From contig DLMH01000196.1 of NCBI GenBank assembly GCA_002478115.1, forward strand, positions 1 through 64,000: DNA of 64,000 nt, written 5' to 3'. This DNA is from Candidatus Acidiferrum typicum (GTDB lineage Bacteria > Acidobacteriota > Terriglobia > Acidiferrales > UBA7541). The position numbers were made by a program, and so were the translations under genes. Under the pieces are notes generated by a model, which ran no database searches, was not told the DNA's origin, and saw only the letters and a list, made by a program, of their open reading frames with translations. Positions 47,224-56,280 of this stretch are shown piece after piece (position 1 is the stretch's first letter; each line of letters starts with the position of its first letter).

Positions 47224-47420
47224 CTTGAAATCCGAAGTTGAAGAGGGATTTCTCCGCTCCGGGACGACAAAAAGCGCCGTCCCTCCGGTCGAAATGACAA
47301 ATCTTAGGTGGTGGATGATGTGGGAAAATCCAAGTTCGGCGAAGTTGCTCTCTCCCGCGACTGTCGATTGAAACAAAACAAGATGCGCTCGCCTGAAATA
47401 GGGCAACTTCGGGTTTCAGG
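47224..47420 (+). repeat. Terminal-inverted-repeat element, copy D (197 bp)
   Basis: Left end CTTGAAATCCGAAGTTG, right end CAACTTCGGGTTTCAGG. The right end is one base from the stop codon of nth, and the left end lies 159 bases before the GT-C gene start. Inner hairpins as in copy A. Confidence 0.87.
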
Positions 47421-47421
47421 C

Positions 47422-48171
47422 TCAAACGGTTTTGTCGGGCGCGTAACAGAGCTTTTCCAGGTTGCACTCGGCGCACTTGGGCTTGCGGGCGGCACAGACG
47501 CGGCGGCCATGCCAGATCAACTGATGGGAAAACTGGATCCATCTGTTCTGCGGGATGACGGCCATCAGGTCCTGCTCGATTTTCTTGGGGTCTTCGTTGT
47601 GCGTCAGGTCCAGGCGCAGCGAGAGCCGAATTACGTGTGTATCCACGACGATGCCGCTGGCAATCCCGTAAGCTGTGCCAAGCACGACGTTGGCCGTTTT
47701 TCGCGCCACGCCCGGAAGCGTGAGCAGTTCCTCCATGGTGTGCGGCACCTGTCCGCCGAATTGCTCCACGATGGCTTTGCTCGCGCCCATCACAGACTTG
47801 GTCTTGTTGCGAAAGAATCCGGTCGGGCGAATCTCCTTTTCAAGATCCGCGGGATTGGCAGAGGCAAACGCTTCCGGCTTCGTATATTTCTTGTAGAGCT
47901 CCTGCGTAACCTGATTGACGCGCACGTCGGTGCATTGCGCGGAGAGGATGGTGGAGATCAGCAATTGAAAGGCATTCTCATGTTTCAGCTCGCAGGTTGC
48001 GTCCGGGTAGGCCTCGTCGAGCTTCGCCAGAATAGCCGCGACGCGCTGGGGATCCGTGCCAGCCACGGAGCCGGCCTTGGCGGAGGTTTTCTTGGCTGCA
48101 GCAACTTTTCTCGCGGCACTCTTGCCGCGCTTCGCTGATTTCTTCCTGCCGGACTTTTTCCTGGTGGCCAT
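47422..48171 (-). CDS. nth: Endonuclease III with basic N-terminal tail
   Basis: 249 residues. The DNA glycosylase/AP lyase has the helix-hairpin-helix LLTLPGVARKTANVVLG with the catalytic Lys, the Asp in VVDTHVIRLSLRL, and the [4Fe-4S] cysteines in CAARKPKCAECNLEKLC. It removes oxidised pyrimidines in base-excision repair. The first 40 residues are a Lys/Ala/Ser-rich, histone-H1-like tail not present in E. coli Nth (211 residues), which may add DNA affinity. It is the last gene of the amidase-gerM-rph-rdgB-nth group, 35 bases after rdgB. Confidence 0.95.
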   Translation of the reverse strand: MATRKKSGRKKSAKRGKSAARKVAAAKKTSAKAGSVAGTDPQRVAAILAKLDEAYPDATCELKHENAFQLLISTILSAQCTDVRVNQVTQELYKKYTKPEAFASANPADLEKEIRPTGFFRNKTKSVMGASKAIVEQFGGQVPHTMEELLTLPGVARKTANVVLGTAYGIASGIVVDTHVIRLSLRLDLTHNEDPKKIEQDLMAVIPQNRWIQFSHQLIWHGRRVCAARKPKCAECNLEKLCYAPDKTV

Positions 48172-48206
48172 GGGAACCTCTTTTGACTCCGCTTTGAGCT
48201 CTTCTC

Positions 48207-48818
48207 CTACGATTCCAACACTTCCATCAACCGGCGAAACGCTTTGCCGCGGTGGCTCCGGGCATTCTTCTCAGGCGCAGGCAATTCTGCAAACGTCTTT
48301 CCGAGCGCAGGAAAGTAAAACACGGGATCGTACCCGAATCCGCCACTGCCGCGCGGAGCTTCGGCAATTTCGCCGTCCACTTTCTCTGAAACGACGTCGA
48401 TCACGCGCCCCATCTGCGCCACGGCAATCACGCACACAAAGTAAGCAGAGCGCTCCGCACCTTTTCTGCCGCGCAAAGCCGCCAGCAATTTCGAGATCTT
48501 TTGATCATTGCTGGCACCAAGGCCGGCATAGCGCGCCGAGTGCACGCCAGGCTCGCCGCCGAGCGCGGGCACGACCAGCCCCGAATCATCCGAAAACACC
48601 AGATCCGTGCACGCCCGGGAATAATACAGCGCTTTGCCCGCGGCGTTTTCGGCAAAGGTAGGCGCGGCCTCCGGGAATTCAGGCAGCGCGGCGAATTGCG
48701 GGAGCAAAGCCAGTTCCAAGTTGGAATGTGCCGCGGCGGCCAGCGCGCGGAATTCCCGCAATTTCCCCGGGTTTCCCGAGGAAAGATACAACTTCTTCGC
48801 CGTTCCCACTGAAGTCAT
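48207..48818 (-). CDS. rdgB: XTP/dITP pyrophosphatase (RdgB/HAM1)
   Basis: 203 residues from the ATG at 48818, which starts right before the family's first strand (KLYLSSGNPGKLREF). Other signatures: FAENAAGKALYYSR, FSDDSGLVVPALGGEPGVHSARYAG, and GSGGFGYDPVFYFPALGKTFAEL, then SHRGKAFRRL. It removes deaminated purine nucleotides (ITP, XTP) before they enter DNA. Upstream in-frame starts would overlap rph with a basic tail unlike the family. The gene lies 52 bases after rph. Confidence 0.94.
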   Translation of the reverse strand: MTSVGTAKKLYLSSGNPGKLREFRALAAAAHSNLELALLPQFAALPEFPEAAPTFAENAAGKALYYSRACTDLVFSDDSGLVVPALGGEPGVHSARYAGLGASNDQKISKLLAALRGRKGAERSAYFVCVIAVAQMGRVIDVVSEKVDGEIAEAPRGSGGFGYDPVFYFPALGKTFAELPAPEKNARSHRGKAFRRLMEVLES

Positions 48819-48870
48819 CGCTGCGCTTTTCCCGTGTTCATGGTGTCGCCGCGGCGGAACGATCTTGCTT

Positions 48871-49608
48871 TCATCGCCCGCGGCCGAGGAATTGTTCGGG
48901 CAAGACTTCGCGCTGCTCTTCGGCCAGGCGGCGGATTCCCGCGGCGCCCAGGGCAAGCAAATCCTGCATCTCGCCGCCGGTGAAGGGGCGCCCTTCGGCG
49001 GTCGCCTGAATTTCCACGAAATCGCCGCGGCCGGTCATCACTACGTTCATATCCACTTCCGCGCGCGAATCCTCTTCATAGCAGAGGTCGAGCAGGGCTA
49101 CATCATCCACGATGCCGACGCTGATGGCCGCCACGGAATCGATCAGCGGAGAACGTTTGAGAATTCCCGCCGCGAGCATGCGCTCCATGGCGAGGGCCAG
49201 AGCCACGAACGCGCCGGTAATCGAAGCGGTGCGCGTGCCGCCGTCGGCTTCAATGACGTCGCAATCCAGCATTACGGTGCGCTCGCCCAGGGATTCCGTA
49301 TCGATCACCGCGCGCAACGAACGCCCGATTAGCCGCTGAATCTCCAGCGTGCGTCCGGTTTGTTTGCCGCGCGCCGCTTCCCGAGGCGTGCGCTCTTCGG
49401 TGGCGCGTGGGAGCATGCCGTATTCGCTGGTCACCCAGCCTTTTCCGGAACCTTTCAGGAAGCCGGGCACGCCGTCGTCAACGCTGGCGGTGCAGATCAC
49501 GCGCGTCTTGCCCAATTCGATCAAGACGCTGCCCTCGGCCTGCGAGATGAAGTCGGGAGTAATCTTCAATGCGCGAATCTGGTCGGCAGTTCGTCCATCA
49601 ATCCTCAT
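48871..49608 (-). CDS. rph: Ribonuclease PH
   Basis: 245 residues, usual length. Signatures: [40 protein letters not shown] with the phosphate/RNA-binding Arg residues, [15 protein letters not shown] and [20 protein letters not shown]. RNase PH is a phosphorolytic exonuclease trimming tRNA 3' ends. The gerM-rph-rdgB order is also found in Firmicutes, so this is an old conserved neighbourhood. It ends 57 bases after gerM begins its 3' side. Confidence 0.95.
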   Translation of the reverse strand: MRIDGRTADQIRALKITPDFISQAEGSVLIELGKTRVICTASVDDGVPGFLKGSGKGWVTSEYGMLPRATEERTPREAARGKQTGRTLEIQRLIGRSLRAVIDTESLGERTVMLDCDVIEADGGTRTASITGAFVALALAMERMLAAGILKRSPLIDSVAAISVGIVDDVALLDLCYEEDSRAEVDMNVVMTGRGDFVEIQATAEGRPFTGGEMQDLLALGAAGIRRLAEEQREVLPEQFLGRGR

Positions 49609-49665
49609 CTTCCACGCCCCTTTCCCGGGCCTCTGGTATTCTCTTTACACGCCGGTGATCTCCGG

Positions 49666-50358
49666 CTACCTCTTCACCGCATTCTGAACCTTTTCCACGG
49701 CTTTCTCGATCGGACCGGTAATCGCCGAAACGGGAGATGGAGCGTGTCCGTCCGGCGCCCCGGCCACGTTCGTATTCACCCGAAAGGTTTGCGTCAAATC
49801 AATATGACCGGCCAGCGTTTCAACTTCCTGGCCGTGAATGAGGATTTTGAGGCGCTGCACCTGGGGTACATCGGCTTCCAGAGTGCGCGCGATCGAATCG
49901 ATGGCCAACTGCTCGCTCTGAATTCCGGAGGGAATCGAAGTGCCCAGAGCTTCCGAGAAATCGGCAACTGCGGTGCCATCGGGCAAAAGATAGAATGCCA
50001 GCAACGCGGCATCGGGCGGCAAGGTGCGCGCTTCGGAATCGACGGGCCCAGCCAGCAGCGTGTTCAGGACTTCCTTGGCGCGCAGCACCGGATCATTCGA
50101 GAGCGGAAGCTCCACGGTAACCGGCTTGAGCATGCCATCGTCAATCCCTGATCCCCAGAACATCTTCACCTTCACCTTCGGCTCACTGCTTGCCGTGGGC
50201 GTGACCGGCAGCAATTCGCGGCGCGCCTGCTCCGCGGTTTTCTCGGTAAGTTGTGCAGCCCTGCGCACTTGCTGCCACAGCGCCGGGAAATAGAGCGCAG
50301 CGGCAAGGACTGCAGCTAGCAAGCCGCCCGCCAGCCAGACACGCGCTTGTGGGCTCAT
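49666..50358 (-). CDS. GerMN-domain envelope protein
   Basis: 230 residues from the ATG at 50358, which overlaps the amidase stop codon (ATGA). One N-terminal membrane helix (VWLAGGLLAAVLAAALYFPAL) precedes a GerMN domain: KMFWGSGIDDGMLKPVTVEL, NTLLAGPVDSEARTLPPDAA, DGTAVADFSEALG and EQLAIDSIARTLEADVPQVQ. In Bacillus GerM takes part in spore-coat assembly, but here, next to an amidase, a cell-wall-associated role is more likely. The tail is Pro/Val-rich. Confidence 0.85.
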   Translation of the reverse strand: MSPQARVWLAGGLLAAVLAAALYFPALWQQVRRAAQLTEKTAEQARRELLPVTPTASSEPKVKVKMFWGSGIDDGMLKPVTVELPLSNDPVLRAKEVLNTLLAGPVDSEARTLPPDAALLAFYLLPDGTAVADFSEALGTSIPSGIQSEQLAIDSIARTLEADVPQVQRLKILIHGQEVETLAGHIDLTQTFRVNTNVAGAPDGHAPSPVSAITGPIEKAVEKVQNAVKR

Positions 50359-51263
50359 GGCTGCTTGCCTCCCGGCGTTCCTGGCAGCACAGGCAGGACG
50401 TAGGACGGCTTGAAGGCTACGATACCCTGCGCGATGGCTTCGGCAACCCCCGGCACCATGCGGTCGAGATCGGCGCGTTCCTGCACGGACACACTGGAAA
50501 TCTCCACGGCGATCGCGGGCGCCGCGGTGGTCCGCAATTGGCGCACCGGCGCCACTTGCACGCTGGTAGGCGAACCCCTGAAGCGCTTTGCCAGTTCCTG
50601 TTGAACCAGGTCGCCGAGCTGGTGGCTCAAGCCGACGAACGGTCCTTGCGCGCGGTCCCACGGAATCAGTGCGTTCGCGTCATTCAAGGGCGGAATGTCC
50701 GGCACGACATAAACCCTTGCGGTGCCAGCCAGGCCGGTGGAGGCGATGTGGAGCGTCACGAAAACCGCGCCGTGCTGGGCATTGGCGCGTGCCGAGCGGT
50801 CATCAAACGAAGGATTGTCGTTGCCCTCGCGGGTCATCACGACCTGGAACCCTTGTGCCTCGAGCGCCTTGCGCACTTCGGCGGCGAACACCAGCACGAC
50901 TTCGCTTTCGCGGATGCCCTCGGTGCCGCGCGCGCCCAGGTCGATCCCGCCATGCGCGGGGTCGAGAACGACGATGTTGAGTGCACCGCGGGGAACATAG
51001 TGCCCTTGGCTGGGTGCGGAAGCGAGGGTTTGCGGTGTCGCGGAAGCAGGCGCGGCGGGTGTGACTGTGGACTGTGGTGGAACTTGATTGGCGGGTGCGC
51101 CTGCCGATTGCGGCTTGGTCTGGCTCGCTGCCATGACCGCCAGGGCAAGACCCGCACCCAGCAGCGCCGCCAGTAAAGTTGTCCGGTACTTCAAACCATC
51201 TCTCACGTGGAGCAGGATACCAAATCTCAGCGCCTTCCTGCGGCCCACGATTTTTTTCGGCAC
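50355..51263 (-). CDS. N-acetylmuramoyl-L-alanine amidase (Amidase_3)
   Basis: 302 residues. A membrane helix (TLLAALLGAGLALAVMAAS) and a Pro/Ala/Gln-rich linker lead to the zinc amidase domain: LDPAHGGIDLGARG with the first His ligand, Glu in RESEVVLVFA, His in FVTLHIASTG and the catalytic Glu in AIAVEISSVSVQE. It cleaves the bond between MurNAc and the stem peptide in peptidoglycan. It heads the conserved group with gerM, rph, rdgB and nth. Confidence 0.9.
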   Translation of the reverse strand: MPKKIVGRRKALRFGILLHVRDGLKYRTTLLAALLGAGLALAVMAASQTKPQSAGAPANQVPPQSTVTPAAPASATPQTLASAPSQGHYVPRGALNIVVLDPAHGGIDLGARGTEGIRESEVVLVFAAEVRKALEAQGFQVVMTREGNDNPSFDDRSARANAQHGAVFVTLHIASTGLAGTARVYVVPDIPPLNDANALIPWDRAQGPFVGLSHQLGDLVQQELAKRFRGSPTSVQVAPVRQLRTTAAPAIAVEISSVSVQERADLDRMVPGVAEAIAQGIVAFKPSYVLPVLPGTPGGKQP

Positions 51264-51316
51264 GAAAGAGGGACCTCACTATCGACGGCGGGCCGTTGTG
51301 CTCAAGCTCTTCTAAA

Positions 51317-51561
51317 CCTGGAATCCGAAGTCGAAGAGGGATTTCATCGCACAAAAAACGTGCGATGGAGAACCGTATCTCCGCTCCGGGACGGCAACCC
51401 TTCGGGGCTCAGGGCAAGAAAGCGCCGTCCCCCCGGTCGAAATGACAGATTTTGGGTGGTGTGGGTGAAGCCAACTTCGGCGAAGTTGGGTCTTCACAGA
51501 ATAATCATTTGAAACACAATGAGATGCGCTCGCCTGCAATTGGTCAACTTCGGATTTCACG
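51317..51561 (+). repeat. Terminal-inverted-repeat element, copy E (245 bp)
   Basis: Left end CCTGGAATCCGAAGTCG, right end CAACTTCGGATTTCACG. Two inserts, a CATCGCAC...GTGCGATG hairpin and a CCCTTCGGGGCTCAGGGCAAG stretch, enlarge the 197-bp form. TAAA flanks both ends and may be a target duplication. It ends 90 bases past the stop codon of the permease gene. Confidence 0.82.
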
Positions 51562-51651
51562 CTAAAGTAAGAAAACGACCGGCTCTTGCGAACCGGGCCT
51601 TCTGAAAGTGAATTTCGGCCAAACCTCCAATAGTCTGACCGGGCTAGGCTT

Positions 51652-53100
51652 TTATGCCGCTTCGGTTGCTTCCGGCGTGATTTCAGCAGCGTACTTTGCG
51701 CGCAACCCGCCGGTGGCAATGTAAACGGCGAAACCCGCTAGAATGATCAGAACTCCAAACAGGAGCGCGTTCATGCCTAGGATGGATTCATGGTCGCTCT
51801 CCACCATGGCAACAATCAGCAGTGCCATGGGGAAGAGGCCACAGGTGACCGCACCCGCCATGCCGCCGGGCACGAGGAACTCCCGCCGAAGCTTCGGCTC
51901 GCGCATGCGTAGCGCCACGAGGGTCACGAACTCCAGCATGAGCGCCGCCCCGTACAACATAATGTCCAGGGTAACCAGTCTCTGGAAGCCCAACACCAGG
52001 CAGGGCATCCAGCAGACCGCGCAGACGATGATTGAAACCCACGGAGTTTCCGTCTTCTTGGTGACCTTGCCAAACACCCGCGGCAACATGCCGTCACGGG
52101 CCATGGCGAGGGGCAGGCGCGAGTAGCTCAGCACCAGCGCGTTGAACATCCCGAACGCGCTCATAACCCCGCCGAGCGTCACCATGAAGCGCAGCCATTG
52201 GAAGCCGCCAATCGAGCCGCCTAACGCGCCTGCAATCGTGGCCCAGGAGCCCTCCGCGTTGAATGCAGAGGCCGGGGTTCCCGTGAAATAAACAGCCAGG
52301 AAGGGAAGGATGTAGGTCAGCGAGACCAAGACCACCGCCGCGATCATCGCTCGCGGATAGGTTTTCCGCGGTCGCTCCACTTCCTGCGCAATCGTCGAAG
52401 CGTTATCCCAGCCCATGTAGTTCCACATGGCCACCAGCACCGCACCCAGCAAGCCGACGCTGGCACCCGCCGATACCGCGTGCGGGTCTGCAACGGCCCC
52501 GGTTTTAGCGGGAGACAGGAGCACGATCAGCGCAAAGGGCAGCGACAGCAGGAAGAACAGCCAGACCGAGGTGAGCCCGACGACGCGAATGCCCGCGAGG
52601 TTCAGCGCCACGCAAGTCACGACCACAAACAAGGCGGCCAGCAGTCCGTGGTTCAGCGTAACCATGCCGCCGAGGATTTCGTAGTGACCTTCCCCAAACC
52701 AAGGCACCATCTGTTTCAGGTAAATCGTGAACAGCGTTGGGTAAATCGCCATGTCAAAGATGCTCGCGGCCAGGCTCAGCCACGCTTCCTGAAAGCCCCA
52801 GAAGTTGCCCAGACCCCGGCGCACCCAGGCGTAGTACCCGCCTTCGGCAGGCAAAGCGCTCGAGAGTTCACCGATCATGAAGGCGGTCGGCAGGCACCAG
52901 AGAACCGGGAGAAACAGAAGGACGAGAATTCCATGGCCATAACCCGCACCGGAGATGATCGCCTCCGTCCCATAGGTGCCCCCAGACACCATGAAGAAGG
53001 TGGCGGCAACAAGCGGCCATAGAGTCAACTTGGCGATTGTTTTTTTCGCGTGGGGAAGCGCTTGGGAAGGAATTTGTGCGGGGAGCGATACAGTGCTCAA
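51652..53100 (-). CDS. APC-family amino-acid permease
   Basis: About 482 residues in twelve helices, from LTLWPLVAATFFMVSGGTYG (with the conserved GG(T/S)YG of the first helix) to LFGVLIILAGFAVYIATGG. I chose the TTG at 53100 because AAGGAGG lies upstream (12 bases, long) and no closer ATG exists; the frame is open to an ATG at 53217 with unusual sequence. The family imports amino acids or amines; the substrate is not clear. It stands between element copy E and the divergent S9 peptidase. Confidence 0.85.
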   Translation of the reverse strand: MSTVSLPAQIPSQALPHAKKTIAKLTLWPLVAATFFMVSGGTYGTEAIISGAGYGHGILVLLFLPVLWCLPTAFMIGELSSALPAEGGYYAWVRRGLGNFWGFQEAWLSLAASIFDMAIYPTLFTIYLKQMVPWFGEGHYEILGGMVTLNHGLLAALFVVVTCVALNLAGIRVVGLTSVWLFFLLSLPFALIVLLSPAKTGAVADPHAVSAGASVGLLGAVLVAMWNYMGWDNASTIAQEVERPRKTYPRAMIAAVVLVSLTYILPFLAVYFTGTPASAFNAEGSWATIAGALGGSIGGFQWLRFMVTLGGVMSAFGMFNALVLSYSRLPLAMARDGMLPRVFGKVTKKTETPWVSIIVCAVCWMPCLVLGFQRLVTLDIMLYGAALMLEFVTLVALRMREPKLRREFLVPGGMAGAVTCGLFPMALLIVAMVESDHESILGMNALLFGVLIILAGFAVYIATGGLRAKYAAEITPEATEAA

Positions 53101-53409
53101 TTTTTTTCTCTCGTCCTCCTTGACGTAACTCTCACTCTCAACGCACTGGAACGCGGTTACATTTTGAAGAATACAATCTCTGCGCACGCGTGCAACAAAA
53201 AAATGCATGTGACGCAAATTTTTTTCAACATGCCAACCGTACTTCCGTACTACCGGCGCGTGCCGCGTGCCGCCTTCGGGCGGTGCGTGCGAGCGACCCG
53301 GTATTTCGGCCGCCGCTCAGTCCTCCCCCCCTCACACAGCCGGGGCGCCCAGTTGTGTTAAACTCGCGGGTTTGTTGTGCACTCATCCTTTTGTGCTGGA
53401 GTCATCTGT
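53101..53409. other. Divergent intergenic region between permease and S9 peptidase
   Basis: About 300 bases. AT-rich with A- and T-runs (GCAACAAAAAAATGCATG near 53190 and ATTTTTTTCAACATG near 53219) and GC-rich inverted repeats near 53256-53300. No gene; both promoters must be here, but no strong -35/-10 pair is obvious. Confidence 0.4.
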
Positions 53410-55524
53410 ATGAAGCTTCGTCTGGTGGTTTTGCTTCTGGCAATCGTGGCAGGGGGTTCTATTACCGGCGCGCAGCAGTCGGCGACGCCTCGGCCGGTCG
53501 GCGTGGACGACCTTCTCGGTTATCGCGAGGCGCACGACCCGCAAGTAACTCCCGACGGGCAATTCGTGGCTTACACGGTGTCGTCCAACTCTCTGAAGGA
53601 CGATAAATCGGAGACACGGATCTACATGGTGCCTGCGGCGGGCGGCGAAGCCATCGCGCTTACAGCCGAAGGCGTCTCCTCCCAGTATCCCCGGTGGTCA
53701 CGCGACGGCAAATTTCTGGCATTCCTCTCCGAGCGGAGTGAAGGGAAGACCCAGGTTTACCTTCTGAACCGGCTGGGCGGGGAAGCGCAGCGCCTGACCG
53801 ACACGATCCAGAATGTTGAGTCTTTTGAATGGGCTCCCGACAGCAAGCGCCTCGTTCTGGTCCTCCGTGATCCGTCGCCGGAGGAGCTTGAGGCGACGGC
53901 CAACAAAGGAAAGGAAGATGGCGAGGACAAAGCGGCTGGGTCCAGCAAGAAGTCCAAGGCACAGCGGCCCTGGGTGATTGACCGGTTGTTGTTCAAGGCG
54001 GATACGATCGGCTATCTGGACCGCCGGCGCACGCACCTGTACGTCTTCGATGTCACTTCCAAATCCCTTACCCCAGTGACTTCCGGGGACTACGACGACT
54101 CCGATCCTGCGTGGTCACCCGACGGCAAGCTGCTGGCGTTCACCAGCAACCGGAGCAAGCCAGACGCCGATGCCACTTATAACCGGGACATTTGGGTTGT
54201 GGCCACCGACACCAAGGACAAGGGCGAGCATCCCCTCCAGGTGACCACCCACTCCGGCGAGAAAGACCACCCGTCCTGGTCGCCGGATGGCAAGTGGATC
54301 ACCTACGTCACCTCGCTCGATCCAAAGCTCTTCTACTACGCCACCAAGCATGTGGGTGTCTCCCCCGCCGAAGGCGGCGAAGCCAAGGTTTTAACCCGCT
54401 CCTTCGATCGCTTTGCCACGCTTCCGCGCTTCGCCCCGGACGGCAAGTCCATCTATTTCATCGCCGATGACGATGGCACACAGAACCTCTGCCAGGTGAG
54501 TCTGGCCGACGGCAAGATCACCCGGCCCGTGGGCGGGCAGCTCACGGTGGATGGTTACTCCTTCTCCAAGGATGGCACCCTCGCGGCGACGATCTCAGAC
54601 AGGGTCCATCCCTACGAGGTTTTCGCCTTGCCGGGCGGAAAACTGACACGGCTCTCGCACCTGAACGACGCCTGGGTGGCGCAGTTCAAGCTATCCCCGG
54701 GCGAGTACGTCAGCTTCAAATCGAAGGATGGCACGACCGTCCACGGCTACCTCTATAAGCCCGTGGACTACGTCCCCGGGAAAAAGTACCCGGCGATCCT
54801 CCGGCCGCATGGGGGACCAACCGAGGAGTACGAGGCGGAGTTCGAGGAACCCGCGCAGCTCTTTGCCGCTAATGGCTACGTTGTCCTCTATCCCAACCCG
54901 CGAGGTTCCTCGGGGTATGGCGAGGACTTCTGCAAGGCCATCTTTGCGGATTGGGGCAACAAGGATTATCAGGACGACATGGCCATGGTGGATTACGCGA
55001 TCGCGCAGGGCATCGCAGACCCGGACAAACTGGGCGTGGGTGGCCACTCCTACGGCGGCATCTCCACGGACTTCATCATTGCGCAGGCGACGCGGTTCAA
55101 GGCCGCCATCTCCTGGGCGGGCGTGGCGGAAATGACCAGCCTGTGGGGCCACGACGAGTATGAGAAGGAGTATGTACTGGAGTTGGGCTATCCCTGGGAG
55201 AATCGCGCGGCTTGGGACCGCGTTGCGCCGTTCTACAAGGTGAAGAACATCACGACGCCAACGCTCTTCATGGGAGGGAACATTGACTGGAACGTGCCTA
55301 TCGTGGGCGGGGAGCAGATGTACCAGTCGCTGAAGGCGCTTGGACGTGAAACCGAGCTGGTGGTCTACCCGGACGAATACCACGAGTTCAAGACGCCCTC
55401 GCACATCAAGGATATGAATGAACGCTGCCTCGCCTGGTATGCGCATTATGTGAAGGCCGACGGGACACCCACACGCCCCGTGGAGAAGACTGTTGAGGCG
55501 AAGCCCACGAAGACCGCCAATTGA
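53410..55524 (+). CDS. S9-family peptidase (acylaminoacyl/dipeptidyl peptidase type), exported
   Basis: 704 residues from the ATG with GGAG 9 bases upstream, which gives the signal peptide LRLVVLLLAIVAGGSITGAQ. The first half is a propeller of PD40/TolB-like strands (YPRWSRDGKFLAFLSERSEG, DPAWSPDGKLLAFTSNRSK, HPSWSPDGKWITYVTSLD). The C-terminal alpha/beta-hydrolase has the nucleophile Ser in GVGGHSYGGIS, Asp in GGNIDWNVP and His in YPDEYHEFK. Such enzymes cleave short peptides in the periplasm. A Lys/Ala-rich loop (KGKEDGEDKAAGSSKKSKAQ) interrupts the propeller. Confidence 0.93.
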   Translation: MKLRLVVLLLAIVAGGSITGAQQSATPRPVGVDDLLGYREAHDPQVTPDGQFVAYTVSSNSLKDDKSETRIYMVPAAGGEAIALTAEGVSSQYPRWSRDGKFLAFLSERSEGKTQVYLLNRLGGEAQRLTDTIQNVESFEWAPDSKRLVLVLRDPSPEELEATANKGKEDGEDKAAGSSKKSKAQRPWVIDRLLFKADTIGYLDRRRTHLYVFDVTSKSLTPVTSGDYDDSDPAWSPDGKLLAFTSNRSKPDADATYNRDIWVVATDTKDKGEHPLQVTTHSGEKDHPSWSPDGKWITYVTSLDPKLFYYATKHVGVSPAEGGEAKVLTRSFDRFATLPRFAPDGKSIYFIADDDGTQNLCQVSLADGKITRPVGGQLTVDGYSFSKDGTLAATISDRVHPYEVFALPGGKLTRLSHLNDAWVAQFKLSPGEYVSFKSKDGTTVHGYLYKPVDYVPGKKYPAILRPHGGPTEEYEAEFEEPAQLFAANGYVVLYPNPRGSSGYGEDFCKAIFADWGNKDYQDDMAMVDYAIAQGIADPDKLGVGGHSYGGISTDFIIAQATRFKAAISWAGVAEMTSLWGHDEYEKEYVLELGYPWENRAAWDRVAPFYKVKNITTPTLFMGGNIDWNVPIVGGEQMYQSLKALGRETELVVYPDEYHEFKTPSHIKDMNERCLAWYAHYVKADGTPTRPVEKTVEAKPTKTAN

Positions 55525-55621
55525 GGGCTAGAGCCTGTGTTAGCGTGCCGGTTTGATCGTCCGAATCCCCGGCTAAGCGATGAATCGTCCGTCCCTTACT
55601 CCGCTTTAGGCAGGGCCTTCA

Positions 55622-56083
55622 TCAGATCGCTGGATCTGTCACCTTCGCGGCCCGGTCTTCGTTTGTAAAGCGAATCAGACCGGTTTCATCCGTGAAGAAG
55701 CTTTTCTCACCGGCTGCCAGCAGTTGCACCGGCCGCGCAACGATTGTGTAGTGCCTTACCGGCGTGCCGGCCGGCACCGATTCCGGCCTGTAGTCAAACT
55801 TGTATCCGCTCTTCGTCCCGCTCGCCAGCGTTTTTTCGATATATCCTTTTCCTTCCGGCCCCAGCTCTTTCAGCGTTGCGGCGTAGCCCTTGGCCGGTTC
55901 AGCGGCGTGATACATAGCCAGGGCTGTGTTGAGCGTGCGGACACTTCCTACGGCCGCCTGCTCCTCCGCCTCCGCCCGCGGAAGCATTCCCTGGCCTGAC
56001 GCCGGCGCTTGCGCCCAGTTTACCGGCACGATCCGTCCGGCCATCAACAGTAGAAAAACGCAAAGCGCAAATTTTCGAGTCAT
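55622..56083 (-). CDS. Exported pilin-like hypothetical protein
   Basis: 153 residues from the ATG at 56083 with AAGGAGG 6 bases upstream, not the in-frame ATG at 56101. Signal peptide KFALCVFLLLMAGRIVPVNWAQ. The next region (EAEEQAAVGSVRTLNTALAMYHAA) is like the helix of type II/IV pseudopilins, followed by a strand region ending SFFTDETGLIRFTNEDRAA as in GspG-like proteins. It lacks a prepilin cleavage motif (GF-E), so it is probably a secreted pilin-like domain rather than a filament subunit. Function unknown. Confidence 0.7.
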   Translation of the reverse strand: MTRKFALCVFLLLMAGRIVPVNWAQAPASGQGMLPRAEAEEQAAVGSVRTLNTALAMYHAAEPAKGYAATLKELGPEGKGYIEKTLASGTKSGYKFDYRPESVPAGTPVRHYTIVARPVQLLAAGEKSFFTDETGLIRFTNEDRAAKVTDPAI

Positions 56084-56280
56084 ATCCCCCTCCTTACGCA
56101 CGCATCCTAGAGCACAGTTTACTCAAATGCAAATGAGGCAGCAATGAAAAGCAGTTACCGCCCCTGTCGCTTCCCAGCGCCTCTGCTCGCCTTGCGAGGG
56201 TTCTTCCGGCGTCCGCATTCCACTTCCCTTTGCCGTGGCGGGTTCCACGCGTTATGCTCCAGTGTTTTGCGGGGGATGCG

